From Terrimicrobiaceae bacterium (GTDB lineage Bacteria > Verrucomicrobiota > Verrucomicrobiia > Chthoniobacterales > JAATET01), in assembly GCA_028713285.1 (NCBI GenBank), contig JAQTOP010000003.1, forward strand, positions 1 through 64,000: a stretch of DNA of 64,000 bases, written 5' to 3'. Shown piece by piece: positions 51,917 to 60,373 of this stretch. Below the pieces are notes generated by a model. That model was given only the letters and a program-made list of their open reading frames with translations. It was not told where the DNA came from and made no database searches. Position numbers and translations under genes: made by a program. Every line of letters begins with the position of its first letter. Within the stretch, counting starts at the first letter, position 1.

Positions 51917-52493
51917 TCTGCGCAATATTGAAGGCTGGGCGATCGGCACAGTTCAGCGCGTGAGGCGGTCCATCGGGCTGAGGATGCCGCCAGACCGGCA
52001 GCCCATCGCGGCCACGCGAGGCCCCAAAACTTCATTAGCGCAGATAGGGCATCCGACCTTTTCTGTCGATGAATACGGGGAATCTGGATTCTCGTAATTG
52101 CGGACTGAATCGGGGCCAGGCAGCTCATCGAGTCTCGCGCGACTCTTCTATGGCACAAAAAAACCTCGGCAGTAAGCCGAGGTCGACCAGGTTTCGAAAT
52201 GTGTTCAGGTTAATTCATACGAGGCGGCTAGGGATTAATCGCTTACGCGTCCCGGCTAGGGGTTAGCTGCAGTGTCTTGTTGGGCTGCTCAACGCCTTTC
52301 GATCTGTAGCGACTTATCGAAAATCCGGCTGGGGCGCCGGTCGGCCACTCGATTGCGGCAGGCGTTGCGCCAGCCAGATTCGCTGTGACGAGTGGTCGGA
52401 AATGACCGCTTCGTCACTATTTGAGACGCGCTCCTCACACACCATCTGACGGTTCCTCCGACGCCGTGTCGGAGTTCTCAAAGCCACAAAGCT
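51917..52493. other. Non-coding region between cargo and secretion operon
   Basis: No convincing gene is seen; the 89-aa minus-strand ORF has no family resemblance. GC content rises again here toward the right backbone. It includes the minus-strand terminator at 52157-52183 and two copies of a GGCTAGGG-type motif (near 52227 and 52255). A minus-strand small RNA ending at that terminator is possible but unidentified. Confidence 0.4.
52157..52183 (-). terminator. Intrinsic terminator on the minus strand with no assigned upstream gene
   Basis: ACCTCGGC/GCCGAGGT forms an 8-bp stem with a 5-nt loop. Read on the minus strand it is followed by seven T residues. Confidence 0.7.
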
Positions 52494-52859
52494 ATGAGAA
52501 ACTTGAACGTCATCGGTCCCGAAGTCCGCCGACTGCGCAGCAGGCGAAATTGGTCGCAGAACGACCTTGCCATCAAACTTCAACTCCTCGGCATGGAGGA
52601 TGCCACCCGCTGCAAAATCTCAAAAATCGAGTCCCGGCTCGTGTGGGTCTCCGACGATGATTTGATTTATCTCGCCCGCGCGCTCGGCGTCGGCACCGAA
52701 GAGCTTTATCCCGACTACATCCGCTGCGCCAAGCAGCTCTGCCATGCAATCGGCATGTCGAAAGCCTCGCGCTTCGGGGCGTTCATCATCGGCTTGATAG
52801 GTTGCTCCCAACTGGGAGCAGCCGCTTTTCATTTCGCGCATACGGTGCCGCTCCTATGA
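52494..52859 (+). CDS. HTH (XRE-like) regulator at the head of the secretion operon
   Basis: The 121-aa protein has an N-terminal Cro/CI-type helix-turn-helix (GPEVRRLRSRRNWSQNDLAIKLQL...RCKISKIESRLVWVSDDDLIYLARALGV). A hydrophobic C-terminal stretch (FGAFIIGLIGCSQLGAAAFHF) may be a membrane anchor. The stop overlaps the VirB2-like gene by ATGA. It probably controls expression of the transfer genes. The membrane segment on an XRE protein is unusual. Confidence 0.78.
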   Translation: MRNLNVIGPEVRRLRSRRNWSQNDLAIKLQLLGMEDATRCKISKIESRLVWVSDDDLIYLARALGVGTEELYPDYIRCAKQLCHAIGMSKASRFGAFIIGLIGCSQLGAAAFHFAHTVPLL

Positions 52860-53101
52860 ACACCCCAATCTTCGCAGTCGCCCTGGATGGAGCCATGTCC
52901 GAGGGCCTCGGAATCATCTCCAAATTCCTCTTCCTCATCGCCGTCGTGGTCATCGCTCATGGCGGCTGGCAAGTCCGCACGGGCAACGCCGATATGGGCA
53001 AAATGTCCATCGTGGGCGGCCTGCTTATCGGCCTCGCCGTCGTCATCGCCGAAGCGCTGTTTCAAGCGGGCGGCCTGCCCACCATTTCGGTCGGACAATG
53101 A
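52856..53101 (+). CDS. VirB2/TrbC-like pilin
   Basis: The 81-aa protein has two hydrophobic helices (IISKFLFLIAVVVIAHGGWQV and IVGGLLIGLAVVIAEALF) separated by a short hydrophilic loop (RTGNADMGK). This is the topology of VirB2/TrbC pilins. The start at 52856 overlaps the XRE stop, and the stop overlaps the VirB3-like gene by ATGA. No clear cleavable signal is seen. It would be the major pilus subunit of the conjugation machine. Confidence 0.78.
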   Translation: MNTPIFAVALDGAMSEGLGIISKFLFLIAVVVIAHGGWQVRTGNADMGKMSIVGGLLIGLAVVIAEALFQAGGLPTISVGQ

Positions 53102-53421
53102 ACATCGTTGCTACGCACGCCGGCGACGATAGCGACGGCAAGATCTGGGGCATCGAGGGAATGAACATCCTGTTCATTCTCGCGGGCCTTCTTTTGAGCG
53201 TCGGTTTCGCGCTCATGCTTTCACGCCACCACGCGCCGGCGTTCAGCGTCGGCGCTGGTGCGCTGCCGTTCGTTCTCACGACCGGTTACGTCTTCGCGCT
53301 CCGGCAGGGTAAGCCGAAGTCGTTCGACACGGATTTGCTGGAAACCTTCGCCAACGGCACGGGCTGGATGCCGCCCGCCATTCAACCGCGCAATCCCCTC
53401 TCCTCTCATGCAAGCACCTAA
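53098..53421 (+). CDS. VirB3/TrbD-like membrane protein
   Basis: The 107-aa protein has hydrophobic segments (NILFILAGLLLSVGFALML and AGALPFVLTTGYVFAL) and a soluble C-terminus. It sits between the pilin and the VirB4 ATPase, the invariant position of VirB3/TrbD. Sequence similarity alone is weak. The first 20 residues could be upstream of the true start (ATG at 53161), but the ATGA overlap favours 53098. The 3' end overlaps virB4 by 14 nt. Confidence 0.68.
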   Translation: MNIVATHAGDDSDGKIWGIEGMNILFILAGLLLSVGFALMLSRHHAPAFSVGAGALPFVLTTGYVFALRQGKPKSFDTDLLETFANGTGWMPPAIQPRNPLSSHAST

Positions 53422-56110
53422 CGGTTGGTTTTCGGATGACCTCGTGATTTGGAACGACCTCGATAAACGCGGATTCGTTTCCAAGGGCTTCGTTCTCGAC
53501 GTGCCAGACTTGCGGCACGCCAGCGAGCATGCCCTGGACGGCTTCTATCAATCCGTCCGGCAATTTCTACATACGCTGGACGAATCCACCCGCGTTCAAA
53601 TCCGCTGGTCGGTGGACTCTGACTACCGTGACGAATTAACGGCGTATAAAACCGTGACCGACGAACGGTGCGCCCCGGATTCGTGGGCGGCCATTTCCCG
53701 CAACGAGCGATTCAATCGGTATTGGAGGGCGATGCAATCAGGCCAGCTTCGTCGGGAGAAACTCGTCTTGTTTCTTTCCAAGCGGATTGCCGCCAATCCT
53801 CCCACTGGCGCGAGCAAGGCCATTCTCGCGGAGCACTACCGCCGCATCCTCGCGCAATACAATGAGGGATTCAGCCAGCACGGGCGCGTCATTACCTCTC
53901 TCTTCGAGCCGCATGGATGCCGCGTCACGTCCATGTCCACGGACGATTTGTTTCGCTACTACGCGACGTTCTTCAATCCCTCTTACCTCCGGCGCGACAA
54001 TTACGATCCCATCGGCCAGTTCCGCGAAGAGGAAACCATTCACCAAAATTGCTGGCACCAAGGGATGCAAGGGGGAAAGGCCTTCGGCTTTTTTTCGGAT
54101 GGGTTTTACCACAACCTCATCATTCTGAAACGGCGTCCGCAGCGCACGCGGCGCGGGATCTTCTGGGCGATCACTTCGCTGCCATTTTTAGACTATTCGA
54201 TCACGGTCAACCTGTATCCGCAGAACGTTCGCCGGGAAATCAGCCGGGCGGAGAAGTCCCTCGAGCGCGTGCGCGGCGACTACGCGGCGGAGGGCAAGCA
54301 TTCGCTCCTTACGTCGAAAGCGGTCAAGGAAGAGCGGATCAAAAATCTCGCCCAAGGGGACACGATTCCTTTCCTCTACGACTACGTAATCCATGTTTGG
54401 GACGCCTCCGAGGGCGGGCTGATTTCCAAAACCCGGCAGATCGAAACCGCCTTCGGCCAGATGGAGGACGCCCAATGCTGGACCTCCAATCTGTCGTCCG
54501 CCGCCACGACGAAAAACGTCTGGTTCCAGACGTGGCCGGGCTGGGTCTGGGGCAAATATACGCACCATGCCGACAGCGGCCTCGACGAATGGCTGGCGGA
54601 CATCCTGCCGTTTTCCTCCACGTTCACCGGACACCTCGACGGGGCCGAAGCCCTTTACGACGGGAGCAACCGGAATCTGATCGGCGTTCGCAATTTCATT
54701 TCCGGCACGCCGCAGCTTGCGGTTCTGCTCGGCATGACCCGCGCCGGCAAGTCGGCCTTTATGTGCGATCTGCTCTCGCAGACCGACCCCTACTACGACT
54801 TCACGTTGATCGTTGAGGAAGGACTGTCTTACGGCATCTGGTCGCAGGCCCAAGGCGGGACGCCCATTGTCATCCAGCCGGACGGAGACCTGTGCCTGAA
54901 CTATCTCGATACCCAGGGCGCACCGCTGACGAACCTCCAGATTACCACCGCCGCCGCGCTGGTAGCGAAAATGGCGGGCCATCCCGCCGACGAGGATAAG
55001 CGCAGCCTGCGACTGGCTCAAATCACGCAATACATCGAACAACTCTATTCCGATCGCTTCGACGAATGGATTTCCGAGGACAGCACGCGGTTGGACCTGG
55101 CGGCGCGGCACGCGATGGCGGCTCTCGCTTACAAGGCGGCGCATCTGCCGGTGTCGGCCACTTTCCTTGAGGCGTGGACCGAATTGCGCCATGCGGCTAG
55201 CGAGGATGAGCGGCAGTCCCTCATCGCGAAGCCCACCGCGGAGGACGTTTCCCGATTTATCAAATCCCCCAACACGGAACGGTATGTCCGCAATACGGCG
55301 TTCTCGTTCTTCCAGCCCACGGATTACCCGACCCACGACATGCTCCAGCAAATGATGCTGGTGGCTCCGTTCCCGGAACACGACCGCACCGAAATCAATC
55401 ATCTGGCAACCTTGCTCGCTCCGTGGAACGAGCAGCGGCTCGTCTGTGGACACTCCACGTTGTCGATCACGGGGCGGCTCGCTCACTTCGACCTGACCTA
55501 CATCCCGGAATCCAATCGGCAATTGAAGGAACTGGCGGGCTTCCTCATCGCGAACTACGGCCGTCAGCACATCATCACTCTACCGAGAGGCGCGCGGAAA
55601 CGGGTCATCTTCGAGGAGGTCGCCCGAACCCTCGACATTCCCGGCGGGGAACAGCTCGTTTCCGAGTTCTATGCGCAGTTAAGCAAGTTCTCCACCTGGA
55701 TCATTAGCATCGTCCAGCAATACAGCCGATTTCAACGCTCGGGCATTCGCCCCATCGTCTTCGGCAACGCCAAGCAGTTCTTTTTTACCCGGATGAATGA
55801 CCGGCGCGATATTGAGGATGTCGCGAAGGATATTGATTTGTCCGAGGCCACGAAGGAGGCGGTTTCCCGTTACCCTTTGCCTGAGCATCTTCCGCCTCAG
55901 AATAAGTATGCGGCTCTGACCTATTATCATTTGGACGTTCAGCAGCCTCGTTGCGGGACGATTCATAACCGCGTCTCTCCCGAAATGCTCTTCTGTTCCT
56001 CTTCGACCGGGGAGGACTTCGACAACCGGAGCCGTCTGCTCCGCAACCATAAAGACATCGTGAGCGGGATTCTTTCTGAGTCTGCCGCGCCTTCACCAAC
56101 CAAACCCTGA
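53408..56110 (+). CDS. VirB4/TrbE-family secretion ATPase
   Basis: The 900-aa protein starts MQAPNGWFSDDLVIW at 53408; the track ORF is extended upstream. Walker A is GMTRAGKS near residue 440. The Walker B-like motif KRVIFEEVART carries Glu-Glu in place of Asp-Glu. A conserved C-terminal motif includes FSTWIISIVQQYSRF and FGNAKQFFFTRMND. The N-terminal half is the VirB4 membrane-associated domain. It energises pilus and channel assembly. Confidence 0.9.
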   Translation: MQAPNGWFSDDLVIWNDLDKRGFVSKGFVLDVPDLRHASEHALDGFYQSVRQFLHTLDESTRVQIRWSVDSDYRDELTAYKTVTDERCAPDSWAAISRNERFNRYWRAMQSGQLRREKLVLFLSKRIAANPPTGASKAILAEHYRRILAQYNEGFSQHGRVITSLFEPHGCRVTSMSTDDLFRYYATFFNPSYLRRDNYDPIGQFREEETIHQNCWHQGMQGGKAFGFFSDGFYHNLIILKRRPQRTRRGIFWAITSLPFLDYSITVNLYPQNVRREISRAEKSLERVRGDYAAEGKHSLLTSKAVKEERIKNLAQGDTIPFLYDYVIHVWDASEGGLISKTRQIETAFGQMEDAQCWTSNLSSAATTKNVWFQTWPGWVWGKYTHHADSGLDEWLADILPFSSTFTGHLDGAEALYDGSNRNLIGVRNFISGTPQLAVLLGMTRAGKSAFMCDLLSQTDPYYDFTLIVEEGLSYGIWSQAQGGTPIVIQPDGDLCLNYLDTQGAPLTNLQITTAAALVAKMAGHPADEDKRSLRLAQITQYIEQLYSDRFDEWISEDSTRLDLAARHAMAALAYKAAHLPVSATFLEAWTELRHAASEDERQSLIAKPTAEDVSRFIKSPNTERYVRNTAFSFFQPTDYPTHDMLQQMMLVAPFPEHDRTEINHLATLLAPWNEQRLVCGHSTLSITGRLAHFDLTYIPESNRQLKELAGFLIANYGRQHIITLPRGARKRVIFEEVARTLDIPGGEQLVSEFYAQLSKFSTWIISIVQQYSRFQRSGIRPIVFGNAKQFFFTRMNDRRDIEDVAKDIDLSEATKEAVSRYPLPEHLPPQNKYAALTYYHLDVQQPRCGTIHNRVSPEMLFCSSSTGEDFDNRSRLLRNHKDIVSGILSESAAPSPTKP

Positions 56111-56116
56111 GCCCTT

Positions 56117-56425
56117 ATGAAAACCGTTATTCCGTTTGTTTCTTGTAGGAAAATAAAAGCTGTCTGTGCGGCGGTCGCGTGGTGTGCGGTCGTGACCTGT
56201 CTGCTCCCGGCGTGTGCGTCGCGCAGCCAATTCCAGAAGGGCTATGAACGCGGCGCGTCGGACACCGTGAAGCGCCAGTATTGGATTTTGCAGGATATGC
56301 AAAAACGGGACGAGGCGAAGGAGTCCCGCCCACGGCTCTCCGTTTATCGGCTGCCGGTCGTTCCCGACCCCAACGCCAAGGTCAAGACCGTCCCCTACGA
56401 CATCGCCATCCCAATTTACGAATAA
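56117..56425 (+). CDS. Small lipoprotein of the secretion operon (TrbH/VirB7-like position)
   Basis: The 102-aa protein has a lipoprotein signal with lipobox LLPACAS after a basic start and a hydrophobic segment. The mature part SQFQKGYERGASDTVKRQYW is followed by a proline/valine-rich end. In trb and virB operons a small lipoprotein stabilises the outer-membrane core. The position here fits, but no homology is recognised. It lies 6 nt after virB4. Confidence 0.68.
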   Translation: MKTVIPFVSCRKIKAVCAAVAWCAVVTCLLPACASRSQFQKGYERGASDTVKRQYWILQDMQKRDEAKESRPRLSVYRLPVVPDPNAKVKTVPYDIAIPIYE

Positions 56426-56462
56426 ATCCACCCCAACAACTCAAACCTAACCGCCATTAGCC

Positions 56463-57335
56463 ATGAAAAAGACCGTCTTTATTACCGCATCCGCCGCCGT
56501 TTTTGCCGCTCCCCACGCTCACGCTGTTCTCGGCGTTGGCGACGTGGTGAGTGATCCTGTCGTCGAGGAAGCCACGGTTCAAAAGAACATCTTCGACCAG
56601 TTGAAATATGCCTGGGAGCAAACGCAGTGGGCCGAGCAGCTTTCCAACCTGTCGAACACGCTGACGACCGTGCGGCAGCAATTGGAAACGGCCAACCAAG
56701 TCAAACAGGCCATCGGTGATCCCGCCGCCGTCGTCGGCCTGATTGATAACGGGCTCTTTTCCAGCTACCTCCAAAAGTCAGGGATCACGGACACGTTGAG
56801 CGATCTCGCGGGTATCGCCCAGCAGGGCGCCCAATTGTCCGGGACGATCAAGGAGCTCTTTCAGCCGATCAACCTTTCATCGTGGAAAGACCTCGGAACG
56901 TCCTTCCAAGGCGTGGCTTCGTTCCGCGATCCGAGCGATCCGCTCAAGCAATATCGGGCGGTGGAAAATGCGTATTCCCGTTTTCAGGAATTGCTTCTCC
57001 AAGCTCAGAGCAAGCGGGAGACGCTCAAGGGCCAGATTGCGCAGCTCAACACGCAGTTGAAAGGGGCCAAGGACGACGCCGAGGTGCAGAAGCTCGTCGG
57101 CTCGCTTGCCACGGCGCAGACCGCGCTCGGCGATGTCGATAGCATGGTGGAGACGGCCCATAGCCAGGTCGAATCCCTGCACACCCTCAACCAGAACCGC
57201 AAGGACGAGGAGGAGGTGGCCGCCGAGGACATCAGCCGCGAGCGCAATCAAGAGTCGGCCAAGCTGGCCGCCCAAGCCGAGGCCGACATGCCCGACCTCA
57301 ACCTCCCGAACGACGATTTGCCTCCCGGATTCTAA
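56463..57335 (+). CDS. TrbJ/VirB5-like secretion protein
   Basis: The 290-aa protein has a signal peptide (KKTVFITASAAVFAAPHAHA). A long coiled-coil body (FDQLKYAWEQTQWAEQLSNLSNTL, LQAQSKRETLKGQIAQLNTQL) resembles TrbJ/VirB5 of conjugation systems, minor pilus-tip components. The C-terminus is acidic and Pro-rich (DMPDLNLPNDDLPPGF). It is followed by the TrbL-like gene, as in trb operons. Confidence 0.8.
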   Translation: MKKTVFITASAAVFAAPHAHAVLGVGDVVSDPVVEEATVQKNIFDQLKYAWEQTQWAEQLSNLSNTLTTVRQQLETANQVKQAIGDPAAVVGLIDNGLFSSYLQKSGITDTLSDLAGIAQQGAQLSGTIKELFQPINLSSWKDLGTSFQGVASFRDPSDPLKQYRAVENAYSRFQELLLQAQSKRETLKGQIAQLNTQLKGAKDDAEVQKLVGSLATAQTALGDVDSMVETAHSQVESLHTLNQNRKDEEEVAAEDISRERNQESAKLAAQAEADMPDLNLPNDDLPPGF

Positions 57336-57357
57336 CCGACACAACCGCGTTCCCACT

Positions 57358-58557
57358 ATGATTCCAGCACTTTCCAATCTTTACGATGCGGCGCTCGAAA
57401 TTCGCACGTTGATGATGCCGTTCGCCTTTGTGCTCTGCGTCATCGGCATCGGCGAAATGGCGTGGCGGGCCGGTTCGGACGCCCGCGCCATTCTCGGCGT
57501 CCTGGTCAAAGTCATCCTCATCGTCGGGTTGCTCGCAAGCTACCCGACGATGATGGAAAAGGGGCAGCAGGCCTTCGTGGAAATGCGCACGAAGTTCACG
57601 AATGCGCGGGATGCCAAGTTTGTGCAGCTTCTGCGTTCCCGCATCGAGAACCAGCCGTCCGATTCCTGGACGGACCTCGGCAAGATTGTTCCCGCCGCCA
57701 TCGGCATGTTTTTCCAAGGCATCGGGCGCTTCATGCTCCTCGTGCTGCGGTTCTTTCAGGAATTCTCCATCGCGGGACTCATTGCGGTTTCACCGCTCCT
57801 GATCGGATTCCTGTTCTTTTCGCCCACGCAATCCCTCGGCATCCAGTTCGGCGTCACCTCGCTCACCGTCCTCCTCTGGCACGTCGCAATTTGTCTCGTG
57901 GACATCGTGATTGTCGCCCTCAGCGATTTGCTTTTCGCGCCGATCACCACGGGCGGGCTGGTGCAGACCACGCAAAATCTGATCGTCGTCCAAAACTGGC
58001 TGCTCTTCCCGTTCATCATGGCATTCGCCGCCATCATCACGGTCTTCTTTTACCTTTCGGTCCCGTTCGTGGCCGGAGCGATCATGAAGGGAATGAGCGG
58101 CACGACCGCCGCCCTGCAGGCCGGAGTTCAAGGCACGATGCAGGCGGCAGGGCTGGCCGTGGGCGCGGGACTCACCGCGGCCGGCGCGGTCGCGACCTTC
58201 GGCGGATCAACCGCCGTGCAGGCGGCACTCGCCGGAACGCAGGCCGCCGGAGGCGCGGCCAGCGCCGCGACACGCATTGCCAGTGACGTTTCCGGCTCGA
58301 TGAGTGGCGGCGATGTTCCGCCTCCGCCGCCCGTGCCGGCCGGGGACGGCAGCGTCGCCAGTGCCGACAACCCGGCGATGGTCGCCCACCAGACGGCCCC
58401 CAATGCCTTTGCCGTGGTGGATCACGGCAAGGGGACGGTCTCCCATCATCCCGGCAGCATCGCCACGCCCCATGCGGCGCAGGCCGCTTTCAATTCCCAT
58501 GCGGCCAAGGCCCAGCCGCTTCCCCCGGATTCTCCGCTCGCCACCCGCAACACCTGA
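57358..58557 (+). CDS. TrbL/VirB6-like polytopic membrane protein
   Basis: The 399-aa protein starts MIPALSNLYDAALEIRTLMM at 57358; the track ORF extends upstream. It has about six transmembrane segments, including VLVKVILIVGLLAS and FIMAFAAIITVFFYLSVPFVAGAIMKGMSG. A C-terminal Ala/Gly-rich, then Pro-rich and hydrophilic tail (ADNPAMVAHQTAPNAFAV) resembles TrbL. It forms the inner-membrane channel of the transfer apparatus. Confidence 0.82.
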   Translation: MIPALSNLYDAALEIRTLMMPFAFVLCVIGIGEMAWRAGSDARAILGVLVKVILIVGLLASYPTMMEKGQQAFVEMRTKFTNARDAKFVQLLRSRIENQPSDSWTDLGKIVPAAIGMFFQGIGRFMLLVLRFFQEFSIAGLIAVSPLLIGFLFFSPTQSLGIQFGVTSLTVLLWHVAICLVDIVIVALSDLLFAPITTGGLVQTTQNLIVVQNWLLFPFIMAFAAIITVFFYLSVPFVAGAIMKGMSGTTAALQAGVQGTMQAAGLAVGAGLTAAGAVATFGGSTAVQAALAGTQAAGGAASAATRIASDVSGSMSGGDVPPPPPVPAGDGSVASADNPAMVAHQTAPNAFAVVDHGKGTVSHHPGSIATPHAAQAAFNSHAAKAQPLPPDSPLATRNT

Positions 58558-58565
58558 CATCGCCC

Positions 58566-59198
58566 ATGAAAATATCAGCCGTCACTTCCATCACCAACAA
58601 CCTCATCGCCGCCCGTTTCTGGATGGTGCTGGCCCTCCTCGCCGTGGGGTTCGCCGTGGCCTCTCCCTACCTGACCGTGCAGGCGATGAAGCAACGGGAA
58701 AAGGTCGTCATCCTCGATCCGGGCGGGACGCTCATTTATGCGCCGCTGCTCGGCTTCGAGGAGGCGGGCAACCTTCACGCCTACCATGCGCGTCTCGCGT
58801 GCCTGGCTTTGCTCCAACGCAATCCCATCGGGCCGGATTTGCCGGACTTGCTCAAGCGCCTCTACCTCGAAGATCCCGCTCGCAAGAAAGCCGCCGCGAT
58901 CTATCGGGCGCAAAACCCCGAGTTCAAGGAAAAGCAAATTCACCAGAAGGTCGAAGTCACCAAAATCGACATCCTCGACACTCGCAAAATCAATGACCGC
59001 TCCGGCCAGTCGTATGAGGCCGTCAGCGTTCGCGCCGAGGGCAATCTGGTCCGCACCGGCACGGTCAACAAACTCGAATTCCGCGAGCCGGTGAAATTCC
59101 AAGCCGAGTTCCTTTTCATCCGCAACCCCGACCTCCTCGGCAACGGGCGTCTCCCGCTCGTCGTGCAGGACTTCACATATTCGGAAAAGCCATTGTAA
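58566..59198 (+). CDS. TrbF/VirB8-like secretion protein
   Basis: The 210-aa protein has one N-terminal transmembrane helix (FWMVLALLAVGFAVASPYL) and a periplasmic domain. That domain includes VTKIDILDTRKINDRSGQSYEAVSVRAEGNLVR and FQAEFLFIRNPDLLGNGRLPLVVQDF. This matches VirB8/TrbF topology and size. It is the last transfer gene in the window: the expected TrbG/TrbI (VirB9/VirB10) genes do not follow. Confidence 0.78.
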   Translation: MKISAVTSITNNLIAARFWMVLALLAVGFAVASPYLTVQAMKQREKVVILDPGGTLIYAPLLGFEEAGNLHAYHARLACLALLQRNPIGPDLPDLLKRLYLEDPARKKAAAIYRAQNPEFKEKQIHQKVEVTKIDILDTRKINDRSGQSYEAVSVRAEGNLVRTGTVNKLEFREPVKFQAEFLFIRNPDLLGNGRLPLVVQDFTYSEKPL

Positions 59199-59345
59199 CG
59201 GCGTTTAGTGTCGAAAATATCGCGTGGAATTTAGCCAACGCTCAACCGCAGGCTTTCAAAAAAGCGCAAATTAGCAGGGGCGTAGCCAAACTTCATCCCA
59301 CGCAACCTTTGGGATATTTTGTTGCCTAGGACATTGCGGATTCTT

Positions 59346-60296
59346 TCAGCGATGCACCCAAGCTTCACCAGGCAACCTTGAGAGAATTTTTGCGATCAAT
59401 TGTTTAAGTTCTTGAATGAGCGCTGTTCCATGGGAATTCAGCAAAAGATTTCTTGGTTTCCAAGCGATCGACAACTTTCGAGAAAATTCTTGTTTGGGCT
59501 CGAGCGTGAAAAACTTCCCGCTTTCTTGCGCGGCAACAAAAAAATCAGGAACAAGCGCGAGGCATCCTATGGATTTTGCAGCATCTAAAACCTGAGCATA
59601 AGAACTTCCCAGAAAAGCCGCCTTAATTTCGATGTCCCTGTCTTCGGCACTTCTACGTAACCGGTCCACGGATCGGCTTTCGGCTAATGCAGCGATTGGT
59701 AAGGTTTGGATCAGTTTCCAAGCGTCCGGCCTGACAGAGCGAATTTTAATGCCTTCGGGTATATATACTCCCAAACGCACGTCTCCGATCGTTTGAGTTT
59801 CCAGATCACCATCATTTACTACATCCATCAAAAGACCGAAATCGACCCGACCATCTTTCAGCCGCGACAGCGTCTCGTCCGTCCGGCAATTGAACAGTTC
59901 GAGAGTTATATCTGGCAGTCTGGATTTGAGTTGTGGAAGCAGGGGCAATAGAGCCCCATGTAGGACACTCTCGCCGCCCGCGACCCTCACAGTTATTGTC
60001 TTGCCTGTTTCTCTCCTTAGAAGGTTGTCCAGCGCCCGAAAATGACTTTCGGCGATCGAATGAAGCTCGGTGCCAGCAGCCGTCAATTCGAACTTCCCTC
60101 TCCTTCGATTGACCAGACGGGTGCCGAAAAATTCCTCAAGCTCTTTGATTTGCCTGCTGAATTGGCTTTGGCGATTGGGATCGCCCGGAGCCGCCTGGCT
60201 GATGCCGCTCGCGTCCACGACTGCGCAGAACGTCTTCAGACGCTCAAAAGAAAGGCCCGATCGTTGAAAAAGCGATAACATCGATGAGTCCTCCAA
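59346..60296 (-). CDS. LysR-family transcriptional regulator
   Basis: The 316-aa regulator has an N-terminal winged helix (FERLKTFCAVVDASGISQAA...QFSRQIKELEEFFGTRLVNRRRGKFELTAAG). A periplasmic-binding-protein-like effector domain follows (TVRVAGGESVLHGALLPLLPQL). The HTH helix contains an unusual GDPNRQSQF sequence. The start may be 60281 instead. It diverges from hsdR and may regulate it. Confidence 0.85.
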   Translation of the reverse strand: MEDSSMLSLFQRSGLSFERLKTFCAVVDASGISQAAPGDPNRQSQFSRQIKELEEFFGTRLVNRRRGKFELTAAGTELHSIAESHFRALDNLLRRETGKTITVRVAGGESVLHGALLPLLPQLKSRLPDITLELFNCRTDETLSRLKDGRVDFGLLMDVVNDGDLETQTIGDVRLGVYIPEGIKIRSVRPDAWKLIQTLPIAALAESRSVDRLRRSAEDRDIEIKAAFLGSSYAQVLDAAKSIGCLALVPDFFVAAQESGKFFTLEPKQEFSRKLSIAWKPRNLLLNSHGTALIQELKQLIAKILSRLPGEAWVHR

Positions 60297-60373
60297 TCTG
60301 ACTCTTTAGTCATGATTCTGTCAATTTTTAGTATGGCGGAGTTTGTTCCGCGCTGTAGTATCCGCCAAAGTCC

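Noticed and set aside
52801-52818. GCTCCC/GGGAGC dyad inside the HTH gene
   Set aside because: It is short and lies in coding sequence near the gene end, with no T-run or conserved neighbour, so chance symmetry is likely.
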